DNA of 36,587 nucleotides from Candidatus Sabulitectum sp. (GCA_029940175.1 JAOZRM010000002.1:1-36587); one strand, 5' to 3'; counted from the first letter of the stretch, positions 22,681 to 32,490 are shown. Notes: a model not told the origin generated them from the letters alone. Translations and numbers: made by a program.

Positions 22681-24828
22681 ATGAATTTACTAATACTTTT
22701 TGTTGCTCTCTGCGGTTTGAGCGTTGAGAGGGTTGAAGTTGCTCCTGAGATTGACGGAGTGATCAATGATGTATGCTGGCAGTCGGTAGAACCTGTTGGA
22801 GGCGAGTTTATCGGCTTTCGCCCCAGGGCCGATGTGCCACTGTCTCAGCTTACAGATGTCAGACTTTCCTATGATGATGAATTTCTGTACATCTGTGCTT
22901 TTATGCACGACTCTGATCCATCAACAATATGTCACCAGCTTGGTGCCCGTGACGAGGATCAGCCTGTTGATAAATTCTATATCTACATAGATACATTTAA
23001 CGATGACTCCAACTGTTTTGTTTTTACCGTTACAGTTGATGGTGTTCAGCTTGACTCCCGAAGAACCAACGTTAATGGCGAGGACAGAAACTGGGATGCA
23101 GTCTGGAGTTCTGCGGTTTCAATGTGTGATTCCGGCTGGACGGTGGAGGTAGCCCTGCCATTCTCGGTTCTCAGGTATTCTCCCCAGGAGGAACAGGTAT
23201 GGGGCATAAACTTCGGACGCACCATCTCTTCCACCAACGAAGCCGGATACATGTTTCGTATGAAAGAGCAGGGTGGAACTGATGTGTCATGTTTTGGGTA
23301 TCTGACTGGTCTTCGTGATCTGCCCACTGGTCATAGAATAGAAATCCGCCCTTTTGTTGCAGGCCGTTTACAGTTCGGTGGAGGTGACGGGCTTTTCAGC
23401 GATCCATGGGGCAGTGCAGGAATTGATCTTAAGATACCTCTTAATATGCAGTCCGTTATGGATGTGACGGTTTATCCTGATTTCGGTCAGGTGGAATCCG
23501 ATGCGGACCAGGGCAACATCTCTCACTGGGCACCATGGCTCCGGGAGAAGAGACCTTTCTTTATGGAAGGCACCGAGATCTTTGATATGCCGTTTAACAT
23601 GTTCTACTCCAGAAGAATTGGGTCGGTAGCCTGGAATGGAGATCTCATCCCGATTCTGGGTGGAGTAAAGATCACCGGTACATCCGGCAAGCTCAAATAC
23701 GGTGCCCTCGAGGTTGTTACCGGCAGAGTATGGGAAGACGACAGTACTCTTGTTGAGCGCGCCACTTCCTACAGCATCGGATCATTGCTTGAAGAGTTCA
23801 GCCCGGGTAACTGGATTAAAGTCTCCGCGACCAGCGTGGATGTTCCAGATCAAGAGGGGGAACAGTATTCATACGGTCGTTCCGGTTCTTTCAGCGGGAT
23901 GATCACTATCCATGAGCACTTTGAGGTAAAGGGCAAACTGGGACTCACATGGAACAGGTTCCAGGAAGAGTCAGATAATGCTGCAATGCGTGTGGATGCC
24001 GGGTACTTCAGAGAACATTTTGATATGAATTTCCGTTTTGAGAAAAAGGGTGAGGATTTCAACCCTTCATATATGGGGTATGTCCAGGGAAACGGAGAAA
24101 CTTCCTTCTCTATGTACTCAAATGTATCACATGACTTTAAATCAGGAGCCATGGATGCTCTCTGGTTTGGAATCAATCCATGGTACAGTACAGATGCTTC
24201 CAGCAGAAATTCCGGTAGCGGAGCAAATATCTGGTTCGGCGGTGCAACCATCAGCAGATATGACCTTAATTTCTGGGCTGACTATAACGATCGATGGTTT
24301 GACCGGTACGAGGGGCCTGAAGGAAGATGGTATGACGCGGGCTTTTCCGGTGGTTTTTCCTCATCTACTGACTACAGAAAACCTGTTGCCGGATGGATAA
24401 GTGCTAATCGCAGCAGTTATCTCGACTCCTGGATGAGAAGATTTTCTCTCGGGCTCATGTTGAAACCCAGTTCTCTTCTTTCTATTAATCTGGAACCTTC
24501 TATGCGAATACAGGAACCGGCCACCAGATACAACTGGAACGAGGAACAGTGGGAGAAAACATCTTCAGACTGGAAATCCCTCAGTATCTCAGCTACCTAC
24601 ATGATCACGCCACTTATGCGAGTCAGGCTCAACGGACAGATATCCAGATTTGACAGAACCTGGGATACAGAATCTTCCTCTTATTCAAGTGATAATATCT
24701 GGGCAAATCTGCTCTACAGCTGGGAGTACCGTGCAGGCAGCTGGTTCCATTTCCTGATTGGCGAAGTCAGTGAGGATGAAGAGGATCCTGAATTTACTGC
24801 TTACGCAAAATTGACCCGCTTCTTTTAA
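22681..24828 (+). CDS. CBM9-like / DUF5916 outer-membrane protein
   Basis: A 715-residue exported protein. A short signal peptide (MNLLILFVALCGLS) leads to a CBM9-like domain of about residues 20-190 (APEIDGVINDVCWQ, 'DVRLSYDDEFLYICAFMHDSDPS', 'YIYIDTFNDDSNCFVFTVT'), the N-terminal module of DUF5916 proteins. The rest has alternating aromatic and polar strands (YSRRIG, REKRPFFMEG typical of the family) and ends in 'YAKLTRFF' with terminal Phe, consistent with an outer-membrane beta-barrel. No strong ribosome binding site is visible before the ATG, so a slightly different start is possible. Role inferred: surface binding or uptake of a carbohydrate-like ligand; unproven. Confidence 0.82.
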   Translation: MNLLILFVALCGLSVERVEVAPEIDGVINDVCWQSVEPVGGEFIGFRPRADVPLSQLTDVRLSYDDEFLYICAFMHDSDPSTICHQLGARDEDQPVDKFYIYIDTFNDDSNCFVFTVTVDGVQLDSRRTNVNGEDRNWDAVWSSAVSMCDSGWTVEVALPFSVLRYSPQEEQVWGINFGRTISSTNEAGYMFRMKEQGGTDVSCFGYLTGLRDLPTGHRIEIRPFVAGRLQFGGGDGLFSDPWGSAGIDLKIPLNMQSVMDVTVYPDFGQVESDADQGNISHWAPWLREKRPFFMEGTEIFDMPFNMFYSRRIGSVAWNGDLIPILGGVKITGTSGKLKYGALEVVTGRVWEDDSTLVERATSYSIGSLLEEFSPGNWIKVSATSVDVPDQEGEQYSYGRSGSFSGMITIHEHFEVKGKLGLTWNRFQEESDNAAMRVDAGYFREHFDMNFRFEKKGEDFNPSYMGYVQGNGETSFSMYSNVSHDFKSGAMDALWFGINPWYSTDASSRNSGSGANIWFGGATISRYDLNFWADYNDRWFDRYEGPEGRWYDAGFSGGFSSSTDYRKPVAGWISANRSSYLDSWMRRFSLGLMLKPSSLLSINLEPSMRIQEPATRYNWNEEQWEKTSSDWKSLSISATYMITPLMRVRLNGQISRFDRTWDTESSSYSSDNIWANLLYSWEYRAGSWFHFLIGEVSEDEEDPEFTAYAKLTRFF

Positions 24829-24876
24829 CAGATTCTCCGAATTTCCCACTATGTCATAAGTTATGCTTGCTGGAAG

Positions 24877-24905
24877 CCCGCATCAACTGTATTGTAGTTG
24901 CCGGG
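24877..24905 (+). terminator. Hairpin after DUF5916 gene
   Basis: CCCG-cat-CAACT pairs with AGTTG-c-CGGG around a 7-base loop, 49 bases after the stop codon. The following TTAACTAATT is only moderately T-rich, so termination efficiency is doubtful. Confidence 0.35.
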
Positions 24906-24933
24906 TTAACTAATTACAGGAGGAGGATGGGAT

Positions 24934-25431
24934 ATGAACCCTGATAAGCTGGATGGCAAGATGCTGCTGGAGCAGGCAGAGCAGACTGGGATAATTTTTC
25001 GCACAAAGGATTCATGGAGAAGGTTACAGATATTCGCAGGTATTCTTAGTTGCATAATGATCATCACCATCCCTCTGGGAATCTGGATCATCATTCGCGC
25101 CAGAAAAGCCAGAGTGGGACTTACTCCCGAGGGGTTTGCCTTTACCTACCTTACGACAGTTGCATACAGATGGAGTGACATTGAATCATTTACCGCATCA
25201 GGTATGAGTGGTTCTATGTATGGTGGCGGTCTTGTTGGAATGGCCACTGCAGCCGCAGTGGAGAACAAAACAAAGGGGTTGAAGGGTCCATTGTACTTCA
25301 AGGTAAAAGGGAAACGTAACAGGCAAATGATTCCTGCCCATACAATTGAGAATTCTTTGGGAATGGCCATAGAAATGGAACGGTTGTCCGGTATTTCCTT
25401 TCTCTCTGCTGAAATGAAGAATCAGGGCTGA
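24934..25431 (+). CDS. Membrane-anchored hypothetical protein (PH-like)
   Basis: A 165-residue protein with a short N-terminal cytosolic segment, one long or two short membrane segments at about 29-57 (LQIFAGILSCIMIITIPLGIWIII), and a C-terminal domain whose 'RVGLTPEGFAFTYLTTVAYRWSDIESF' pattern resembles bacterial PH-like domains. 'GMSGSMYGGGLVGMATAAAVENK' is a Gly/Ala-rich loop. AGGAGG precedes the ATG. Convergent with the large PEP-binding gene. Function unknown; the PH-like reading is an inference from the pattern T-x-E-G-x-x-(aromatic)...WSDI. Confidence 0.75.
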   Translation: MNPDKLDGKMLLEQAEQTGIIFRTKDSWRRLQIFAGILSCIMIITIPLGIWIIIRARKARVGLTPEGFAFTYLTTVAYRWSDIESFTASGMSGSMYGGGLVGMATAAAVENKTKGLKGPLYFKVKGKRNRQMIPAHTIENSLGMAIEMERLSGISFLSAEMKNQG

Positions 25432-25468
25432 TCCTCTCTGCAGTTCCCGGTAGAAATTGATTGAGATC

Positions 25469-25506
25469 AAAGGGGGCAGGACTCAATTCCTCAGCATTGC
25501 CCCTTT
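25469..25506. terminator. Bidirectional hairpin overlapping a stop codon
   Basis: AAAGGGGgCA (25469-25478) pairs with TGCCCCTTT (25498-25506), with A and T runs at the flanks, between convergent genes. The loop contains the stop codon of the minus-strand PEP-binding gene (25483-25485), so one arm lies in its last codons. Both strands end in TTT, which fits a weak two-way terminator. Confidence 0.5.
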
Positions 25507-28455
25507 ACCAGTTCTTCCATCAACCATTACCTTTATTGGTTCATCCACAGAAACATGTCTGGTAAATTCTGTTTCTGAGGTGGCTTCGAGAGAATTCAAC
25601 CATTCCCAGTTGATCATTGAACCTGAGCGGTTGTGAGGTACTGTGAAGTAGACCACTCCCAGCGAAGTCATGTTCTGGAAGAAATGCGAACCCTGAGAAG
25701 GATCGATGTTCATGTTCTTCTGGCTTGCTTCTACAATAACTTTTGCTCCGCAGATCTGGCTCCAGGTTACCGGTATACCCAGCCAGGAATCTGACGATCC
25801 CCATCTGCCCGGACCGATGAGAATGAAGGGTTTTTCTGCTTCGAAAAGAATTTTGTTTATTGCTTCCACTTCCTTTACAATATCCTTTGTTTTTGAAGCG
25901 GTGAAGCTATCCGGTTTAATGTAAACAACGTCCCGTATGCTCTGGATAGTTCCGTTTCCCAGTGCTGTATCTGTTTTGCAAAGAAGTTTCTCGTTGTCAA
26001 AAGTTTCCGGATCAATATCAACAAGGTCATTGTTAACCACCATTGGTCTGATCTGCAGCAGACTGAAATGTGCAGGAAGTGCTCTTTTTACACCGAGAGT
26101 TACTGCAAACTCGATCTCCACCGGGCAACCCATGGATTTTTCCCCCATTTTAAGCAGATAGTCGCTTATTGGAGCCAGGGGGAAAACATCGTTCTTCAGT
26201 ACATGCGCAAAACTGACCACCCTGGGTCCCTGTCTGGTTATACCATCCATGACCCTGTCATTAGGTGCATCATAAGTTGAAGCAAGATATTCAAGAGTGC
26301 CATCTTTTTCAGAGGTGTTAAGATCATGTGAGGTAATGTACTGATCTTCATCAAGTTTCGATCCCCAGTTATTATTGTCCATCTGTACTGCAAAGAATTG
26401 CTTCTGTGAATTGTCCATCATAGCTTTTACAGTTCCAAATTGCGGAAGTACTCTGGGGTACTTAGGAGTGAATCGCAAAGACATGCCACCGTCCACTATT
26501 GCCTTACCAAGCCCCAGAGCAACGTTAACAACACCATCCTCTGGTTTTGCAGAACCTGCAGGATAGAAGTCGTAAGATCTGCCCACACCGGAGAAATGAG
26601 GATAAAACAGATCTCCATGCTGGCGCCCAACCACCTGCTGAAGAAGCACTGCCATTTTTTCCTCTTCTACTCTGTGATTGGTTGCTCTTATATAGGATTT
26701 TGCTGATTGCATGAATGTTGATGCGTACACAAACTTTATTGCGCTTGAAAGCTGTTTGAATCTTACAGTGAGATCTCTTGAATTATTGGGAAGCATCTTC
26801 GTTGCATAGATGCCTGCAAATGGCTGGTACATGGCATCTTCCAGCAAGCTGGATGATCTTATTGCAAGGGGAGTTGTTACTGACCTGGCGTAATCTCTGA
26901 TGTCACCGAGGATAGTAGCTGGAAGGGATGCATTCTGGAAAGCTCTTTGTATTCTATTGTCATCTTCGCATTCAATAGCAAATTGATGGAGCTTGTTAAT
27001 TTTCATGAATTCATCGAAGAACTCTGTGGTAATGATCACTGTGTTGGGAACAGAAACTGATACTTTCTTAAATGCGCCTTCCTTAAGATTAGCCACGAGA
27101 ACTCTGTCTATGAAAGCAAGACCCCTTCCCTTGCCTCCCATAGAACCATTACCCAGGCGGCTGAACATCAGGTCTTCATCGTGGAAAGATCTGCTGTAAG
27201 GAACAACATAACCACGCCTCTGGTCTGCCTTCCATGTTTTGAAAGCTTCCAGTAGTGCATGCTTGACCTCTTCTGCCGAGCAGTTGTTCAGCTTGCACTC
27301 GTCTATGTCCTCGGCAAGTTCCAGTTCGGTTTGAATCTTGAGCCATCTCGAGATCCTGCCTTTCTGCCAGTTTGTGTATATGGCTTCTGCAGGAAGCTTA
27401 TCCAGTGCGATTCCAAGTTCCCTGATATTTGATACTTTTCTTATTACTTTGCCGTTTTGATCTTTGAACAGGATATCTCCAAAATCCAGAAAATTCACAA
27501 GAACATCGCTGAATTCTGACATAAGTGTTTCAGAATTTTTGCTGATGTAGCCAACATTCATTGTTCTTGCGATGTCTTCACCGTCATGCTCGCTGGTCTG
27601 GAGAACAATTGGAATGCTGGGATTCTTTTCCCGGATCTTTTCTATGAGGTTCACGCCGGCTTTTTTGTCATGAGTACCCAGGTGGTGGAATCTCATGTCT
27701 GTAATTACTCCCACAAGAGAACTGCTGAATTGCTCCAGAGCATATTCTGCTTCTTCCATGTTCACAGCAAGAAGCAGTTTTGTTCTTGCTTTGCCCTTCT
27801 GCTTCCTCATGGTCTGGGATTTCATTCTCTCTAAAACCTCGCGGGATCTCAAATGGATCTCCTGGATTCCCAGGTGCAGGTATTTGGAGTAAAAGAGTAC
27901 ATCGTCCTCAACCAGTAGAACACAGGGTGCATTCAGCACTCCACAATCGTGTGGAGCATTGTGGGCATCCTCAGTCAGTTGAATGATTCCCTGAATGATC
28001 TCTCCTGTACCCATCCAATTGAAAAGTCCATAGGGTATCATGTCCGGGCTACTACTGCTTACCTTTCTAAGTTCTTCTCGGTTATGGGTGAGAACAGTGA
28101 CATTCAGTCCCGGTTGAATTGCATGAGCTTTCTCTGTAAAGTCATGGAATGAGATATTTTCGCCGGTGGACATACATATGACCAATTCAAAGTGGGTGTT
28201 TTCTTTATCGCTAAGCATATTGAGGGCAGTTGTTGCGTCTGAGACCTGAGTGATTACCGGGGCTTTGCCGAAGTCACCTGCAGAATGGGCAGCTCCCAGA
28301 ATATCTTCCAGCATTCCGTCTTCTTCAACGGTGTAGTAATCATAAAGACTGCAGAGAAGCATCACATTCTGTACTCTGAACTTATTCAGGTCTTTTAGAA
28401 GGAAATCAGTTCTCCGGAGTTGAAGCTGTCCACTAAGTTGATCTGGAGAGAACAT
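25483..28455 (-). CDS. Receiver-fused PEP/pyruvate-binding ATP-grasp protein
   Basis: A 990-residue protein. Residues about 30-165 are a degenerate receiver-like domain and 176-325 a second receiver keeping D184-D185, D253, S288 and K306. The PPDK/PEP-synthase N-terminal ATP-grasp domain covers about 430-805, with GNGSMGGKGRGLAF (436-448), 'PLAIRSSSLLEDAMYQPFAGIYATK' (529-553) and 'EEKMAVLLQQVVG'. The usual phosphohistidine swivel domain (GGxTSHAA) and the C-terminal PEP-binding barrel are absent; instead the end carries LIGPGRWGSSDSWLG (879-893) and SQGSHFFQNM (920-929), also found in the protein at 30108. It may phosphorylate an unknown acceptor or act as a sensor. The ATG has GGAGGTGG 10 bases upstream. 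Divergent from gdhA. Confidence 0.85.
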   Translation of the reverse strand: MFSPDQLSGQLQLRRTDFLLKDLNKFRVQNVMLLCSLYDYYTVEEDGMLEDILGAAHSAGDFGKAPVITQVSDATTALNMLSDKENTHFELVICMSTGENISFHDFTEKAHAIQPGLNVTVLTHNREELRKVSSSSPDMIPYGLFNWMGTGEIIQGIIQLTEDAHNAPHDCGVLNAPCVLLVEDDVLFYSKYLHLGIQEIHLRSREVLERMKSQTMRKQKGKARTKLLLAVNMEEAEYALEQFSSSLVGVITDMRFHHLGTHDKKAGVNLIEKIREKNPSIPIVLQTSEHDGEDIARTMNVGYISKNSETLMSEFSDVLVNFLDFGDILFKDQNGKVIRKVSNIRELGIALDKLPAEAIYTNWQKGRISRWLKIQTELELAEDIDECKLNNCSAEEVKHALLEAFKTWKADQRRGYVVPYSRSFHDEDLMFSRLGNGSMGGKGRGLAFIDRVLVANLKEGAFKKVSVSVPNTVIITTEFFDEFMKINKLHQFAIECEDDNRIQRAFQNASLPATILGDIRDYARSVTTPLAIRSSSLLEDAMYQPFAGIYATKMLPNNSRDLTVRFKQLSSAIKFVYASTFMQSAKSYIRATNHRVEEEKMAVLLQQVVGRQHGDLFYPHFSGVGRSYDFYPAGSAKPEDGVVNVALGLGKAIVDGGMSLRFTPKYPRVLPQFGTVKAMMDNSQKQFFAVQMDNNNWGSKLDEDQYITSHDLNTSEKDGTLEYLASTYDAPNDRVMDGITRQGPRVVSFAHVLKNDVFPLAPISDYLLKMGEKSMGCPVEIEFAVTLGVKRALPAHFSLLQIRPMVVNNDLVDIDPETFDNEKLLCKTDTALGNGTIQSIRDVVYIKPDSFTASKTKDIVKEVEAINKILFEAEKPFILIGPGRWGSSDSWLGIPVTWSQICGAKVIVEASQKNMNIDPSQGSHFFQNMTSLGVVYFTVPHNRSGSMINWEWLNSLEATSETEFTRHVSVDEPIKVMVDGRTGKGAMLRN

Positions 28456-28531
28456 ATTTTACTACCACCTCCGGTTAGTTCTTTAATCAATAAAGGCAAT
28501 AAGTACTATTTAGAATTCTGAACAAGAAGCA

Positions 28532-28561
28532 ATTATGAACATCATGTCAGCCAATAGTCAA
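28532..28561 (-). promoter_or_regulatory. Promoter of receiver-ATP-grasp gene
   Basis: On the minus strand TTGACT (28561-28556) and CATAAT (28537-28532) are 18 bases apart, 77 bases before the start codon. Confidence 0.5.
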
Positions 28562-28577
28562 GTTGAGGATTTCCCTA

Positions 28578-28642
28578 TTGACAGGGGTAAGGGTGTGGCA
28601 GTAGTCTACTCCATCCGAGTGATCGTTTTCTCGGGATTTTTT
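28578..28642 (+). promoter_or_regulatory. gdhA: Candidate gdhA promoter and leader hairpin
   Basis: A perfect TTGACA (28578-28583) is followed 18 bases later by a poor -10 (TAGTCT, 28602-28607). Right after it lies a hairpin CCGAG/CTCGG (28615-28619 with 28630-28634) and a six-T run. This could be a 5' stem-loop, an attenuator, or a terminator of some other transcript; the sequence alone does not decide. Confidence 0.35.
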
Positions 28643-28677
28643 GTTTGTTTACCAAATTCTTGAAAAGGAGAGTGAGA

Positions 28678-30030
28678 ATGCTTGAGGAACTCTACCAGAA
28701 AGTAATCCAGAGGGATCCTGCCCAGCCTGAATTTCACCAGGCAGTCCAGGAGGTTCTTGAATCTCTTGAAGTGGTACTTGAAAAGCACCCTGAGTACAGA
28801 AGTGCAAGAATCCCGGAAAGAATTGTGGAGCCGGAGCGTGTTATCATGTTCCGTGTACCATGGGTAAAAGATAACGGCGAAATTCAGGTCAATCGCGGAT
28901 TCCGCATTGAAATGAACAGTGCTATCGGACCCTACAAGGGCGGTCTTCGTTTCCACCCTTCCGTTAACCTTGGAATCCTCAAGTTCCTGGCTTTCGAGCA
29001 GGTATTCAAGAATGCTCTCACCACTATCCCTATGGGTGGCGGTAAAGGTGGATCTGACTTTGATCCCAAGGGCAAATCAGATCTTGAAGTTATGCGTTTC
29101 TGCCAGAGCTTCATGAGTGAACTTTTCCGTCATATCGGGCCAAACACAGATATTCCTGCAGGTGATATTGGTGTTGGTGGAAGAGAAATCGGTTTCATGT
29201 TCGGTCAGTACAAAAAGCTTCGTAACGAGTGGACTGGCGTTCTTACAGGCAAGGGTCGCGAGTACGGTGGAAGCCGTATCAGACCCGAGGCTACAGGTTA
29301 TGGCGCTGTATACTTTGGTGAGGAAATGCTTAAGACCAGAGGCGACAGTTACAAAGACAAGATCTGTCTTGTGTCCGGTTCCGGTAATGTTGCCCAGTAT
29401 GCTACCCAGAAGCTTACAGAGCTCGGTGGAAAAGTTGTTACACTTTCCGATTCCAGCGGCTGTATCTATGACGAAGAGGGCATCGACGCTGAGAAGCTTG
29501 CATATGTTATGGATCTCAAGAATGCTCGTAGAGGTCGCATAAGCGAATATGCCGAGAAGTATCCAGGTGCAGTTTACACTGCTGTAGACGGTTCTCTCGA
29601 TTACAATCCTCTCTGGGCCTACAAGGCCGACTGTGCATTCCCAAGTGCCACTCAGAACGAGATCAGCGCAAAGGATGCTCAGACAATGGTTAACAACGGT
29701 GTTTTCCTTGTTTCTGAAGGTGCCAACATGCCCACAGTTCCTGAGGGTGTTAACATCTTTATCGACAACAAAGTTCTTTACGGACCAGGCAAAGCTGCCA
29801 ATGCTGGTGGCGTAGCCACATCAGGTCTTGAGATGGCTCAGAATGCCATATTCTCAAGCTGGAGCCGTGAGGAAGTTGATACAAAGCTTCACAACATCAT
29901 GATCAGTATTCACAGGCAGGCATTTGAAGCTGCTGAATACTATGGCGATCCAGGGAACTATGTTCTTGGTGCCAATGCAGCCGGTTTCCGTAAGGTTGCC
30001 GATGCAATGCTCGCTCAGGGCGTTGTGTAG
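28678..30030 (+). CDS. gdhA: Glutamate dehydrogenase, 450-residue GdhA type
   Basis: A hexameric-type glutamate dehydrogenase of exactly the usual 450 residues when started at 28678, which has AAAAGGAG upstream; the longer frame has no ribosome binding site. Substrate-site strings are present: 'NSAIGPYKGGLRFHPS' (80-95), PMGGGKGG with catalytic K123, 'IPAGDIGVGGREI' with D163. The coenzyme fold is 'LVSGSGNVAQYAT' and the next strand ends in SDSSG, which favours NADP(H). It interconverts 2-oxoglutarate plus ammonia and glutamate in the cytoplasm, most likely in the assimilatory direction. Codon use is strongly biased (GGTGGC, CGTAAC, AAGC), as in highly expressed genes. A strong terminator follows. 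Confidence 0.97.
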   Translation: MLEELYQKVIQRDPAQPEFHQAVQEVLESLEVVLEKHPEYRSARIPERIVEPERVIMFRVPWVKDNGEIQVNRGFRIEMNSAIGPYKGGLRFHPSVNLGILKFLAFEQVFKNALTTIPMGGGKGGSDFDPKGKSDLEVMRFCQSFMSELFRHIGPNTDIPAGDIGVGGREIGFMFGQYKKLRNEWTGVLTGKGREYGGSRIRPEATGYGAVYFGEEMLKTRGDSYKDKICLVSGSGNVAQYATQKLTELGGKVVTLSDSSGCIYDEEGIDAEKLAYVMDLKNARRGRISEYAEKYPGAVYTAVDGSLDYNPLWAYKADCAFPSATQNEISAKDAQTMVNNGVFLVSEGANMPTVPEGVNIFIDNKVLYGPGKAANAGGVATSGLEMAQNAIFSSWSREEVDTKLHNIMISIHRQAFEAAEYYGDPGNYVLGANAAGFRKVADAMLAQGVV

Positions 30031-30048
30031 TCACTTAGTTATACAGAG

Positions 30049-30083
30049 GAATCCCCTGCACATTAGTGCGGGGGATTCTTTTT
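30049..30083 (+). terminator. gdhA: Strong terminator of gdhA
   Basis: A 13-base stem (GAATCCCCTGCAC with GTGCGGGGGATTC, one G-T pair) and an ATTA loop, followed by five T, begins 18 bases after the stop codon. Confidence 0.9.
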
Positions 30084-30107
30084 AGCAGCATTTGAGAAGA
30101 ATGCCTG

Positions 30108-32453
30108 TTAATCGGTTAAGAAAGCTACAGCCTCGTCAGAATCTCCGTTCAAAATAATAGAAAGAGAAGAATCAGCTTTTATTTCTGAAACTCTAATAAC
30201 TTTTAAGATGTTTTCAAAACTTTCAGTTCCCGTCACCATATCGGTGAGAAGATTTCTATAATTGAAATAGATTTCCTCTTTGAATACTACATCCTCGTCG
30301 TCCGGATAGAGTGGAAGATACCTGATGTCTGCTTCAACTAGATCCTGGAAGAAATGGGTTCCAAACGAAAGATCCGGCACCTGTCCCTTCTTCATCCTTG
30401 CAACTTCTATCAGCATCGCTGTGTTGTTGATGTCGCTGTAACCAACATGCACACCAAGTTTAATGTCACCCTTGCTTCCCCATCTTCCTGGTCCAATGAG
30501 AACAAATTTCTTAGCAGGCAGTATTTTGTTCAGTTTGCCGATTATCTGACCGATCTCCAGCAATTTCTCCCGGCTTTCAACGTTGTCATACTGGTCGCCA
30601 TCCACGTAAACCAGATATTCAATTCCGTGGCAGGCACCTGACATGATGTACCTGTTTGCCGTGAAGAGAATTGAATCTTTTTCGATACCTGAAGGGATTG
30701 TGGTGTCAACATTTCCTTTTCCCACGCTTTGAGGTCTGCATTGAAGAAGGTAGGGTGTGTGAATATCCGGTCCGTAAGCGAACTCAATATCCACGGGCAG
30801 ACCTATCTCGTCTTCAAGAATGTTTAATACGGTTTTGAAGAAAAGAGGAACGGGACTTTTTTCCAGAAGATTGTGGAAGGTTATTATGGTATCTTTTTTC
30901 TGAATGTTCAGCATTGAACCTGGTGAGAGCTGAACGTTTCCTTCTTCATAAAGAGAAACAAGATACGGAAGGCAGGGTATTTTTGCACCGTATTCCTTGA
31001 TCATTTTTTCGGTACCAACTGTCTCAAGACATCCTTTTTCAAGATTCACTACGTCCATGTTCTTTTGAGCGTATCTAATTAGTTCATCGGTGGTGACATT
31101 AATGCGGAGTTTGGGCTGACCCGGGCTCATCAGTACAGGGAAATCCTGCCCGGTTCTGTCAACGGCTCTTGTACCAAGTCCGGCTACAAGTCTGACTATG
31201 CCGTCTTCCGACTTGATCCTTGGTGACCAGCGATAGTCGTTTCTGCTGAATGCAACTCCGGCAAATGGCGGGAAGTAGTACTTTCCGATTCTTGTGCCCA
31301 CAACCTCCTGGATTAGAATCCCCATCTCTTCGTTGAAGTCAAGTAATCCTCTTTCCCGCCTGTACTCAATCGGATCAGGGCCGAATATGCTTGCATAGAT
31401 TTCCACTACAGCATCTACAAGAGCCTCAAGCCTCTGCTGTCGAGTACCCTGATTTGCCACGAAGAGACTTTTGTATTTCCCTGCAAAAGCAGCGCCTGTG
31501 CTGTCTTCCAGAAGACTTGAAGACCGGACAACGAGTGGTGTTGTACCGAAGTAATCCAGAGCATGCTCCAGACCGGTCAAGACACTGTAAGGCATTATTG
31601 AGTGCTTGAACACCTGCTCAAGAAGATGGTATTCCTGGCGAATCTCATCCTGACGGGCGTATTTAATAGCCATCATTTCCTCGAGGGCGTTGTGACTTAT
31701 GAATTCAAGAACAGAATCGGATGAGATGAACCATGTTTTGGGAACCTTCAGGTTTCTGAGAACAGAATAGGATTTCTTGTAGGTGTTGAGAATTTTTTCT
31801 GCTCTGAAAAGACCAGCTGCCTTGCCACCCACCTTACCGTTACCATTGTATGGGCCAATGGTATGTTTAATAACATAAGAAAAGTCATCGATGCTGACGT
31901 GTTTTCTTATTGTGCTTATGAAATTCAAATCATCAGTAAAAAGTCGTCTTGTAAGGCCTACAATGATATTCTCCCGGTCACGGGCTTCCATCTTTTTACT
32001 TCGTTTAGGCAGCATCTCGTATTTTTCCAGAGTTTCTCTGAGAATGCCCAGAGGAACATCTCTTCTGCCTGCAGCCACAGAAAGAAAGCGAATTTTTTCG
32101 TGGCGGAGCCACCGGTGAAGTGCCATGGTTATCTCATCCGGTGAAAGAACTTCCTCTGCCACTCGAAACACTTGAGTGGTAATATCCTCCAGAACCTTGT
32201 GGTCCATTCTGGGAGCCGGTTGATTCTCACCGTACAGATCTCCTGTTTCCACTGCATCCACCTGTTTGGGAAGCAGTTCCTCCATGATCTTTGAGATTTT
32301 CTCGACTTTTCTCCTGAAGAGGTAATTCAGCATTTTTCTGCTCAGGCGCCCAAGCAGTTCAGGGTCTGTTTCACTTAGAAGTCTGAGTATTATCTTCCAT
32401 TCCGGTTTATCTGTGCCGGTTGTAGCCGTACTATTGCTGATCAGTGGTGACAT
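30108..32453 (-). CDS. PEP/pyruvate-binding ATP-grasp protein without receiver domains
   Basis: A 781-residue paralog of the gene at 25483. Residues about 1-190 are helical and Arg/Lys-rich with no known domain. The PPDK/PEP-synthase N-terminal ATP-grasp domain spans about 195-575: GPYNGNGKVGGKAAGLF, 'PLVVRSSSLLEDSTGAAFAGKYKSLF' (306-331), 'EEMGILIQEVVG', ending PYLLQCRPQS. The swivel histidine domain and the PEP-binding barrel are missing. The end carries VLIGPGRWGSKGD (651-663) and FGTHFFQDL (697-705), the same unusual module as in the paralog. It may transfer phosphate from ATP to an unknown acceptor. GAAAGGT precedes the ATG. Transcribed from its own promoter just upstream and convergent with gdhA. 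Confidence 0.85.
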   Translation of the reverse strand: MSPLISNSTATTGTDKPEWKIILRLLSETDPELLGRLSRKMLNYLFRRKVEKISKIMEELLPKQVDAVETGDLYGENQPAPRMDHKVLEDITTQVFRVAEEVLSPDEITMALHRWLRHEKIRFLSVAAGRRDVPLGILRETLEKYEMLPKRSKKMEARDRENIIVGLTRRLFTDDLNFISTIRKHVSIDDFSYVIKHTIGPYNGNGKVGGKAAGLFRAEKILNTYKKSYSVLRNLKVPKTWFISSDSVLEFISHNALEEMMAIKYARQDEIRQEYHLLEQVFKHSIMPYSVLTGLEHALDYFGTTPLVVRSSSLLEDSTGAAFAGKYKSLFVANQGTRQQRLEALVDAVVEIYASIFGPDPIEYRRERGLLDFNEEMGILIQEVVGTRIGKYYFPPFAGVAFSRNDYRWSPRIKSEDGIVRLVAGLGTRAVDRTGQDFPVLMSPGQPKLRINVTTDELIRYAQKNMDVVNLEKGCLETVGTEKMIKEYGAKIPCLPYLVSLYEEGNVQLSPGSMLNIQKKDTIITFHNLLEKSPVPLFFKTVLNILEDEIGLPVDIEFAYGPDIHTPYLLQCRPQSVGKGNVDTTIPSGIEKDSILFTANRYIMSGACHGIEYLVYVDGDQYDNVESREKLLEIGQIIGKLNKILPAKKFVLIGPGRWGSKGDIKLGVHVGYSDINNTAMLIEVARMKKGQVPDLSFGTHFFQDLVEADIRYLPLYPDDEDVVFKEEIYFNYRNLLTDMVTGTESFENILKVIRVSEIKADSSLSIILNGDSDEAVAFLTD

Positions 32454-32490
32454 ACAAGATACCTTTCTTTGGATGTACCCTATTGATTTA

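Noticed and set aside
25483..32453. Phosphoenolpyruvate synthase or pyruvate phosphate dikinase
   Set aside because: Both proteins lack the swivel-domain histidine motif and the PEP-binding barrel, so they cannot carry out the full reaction.
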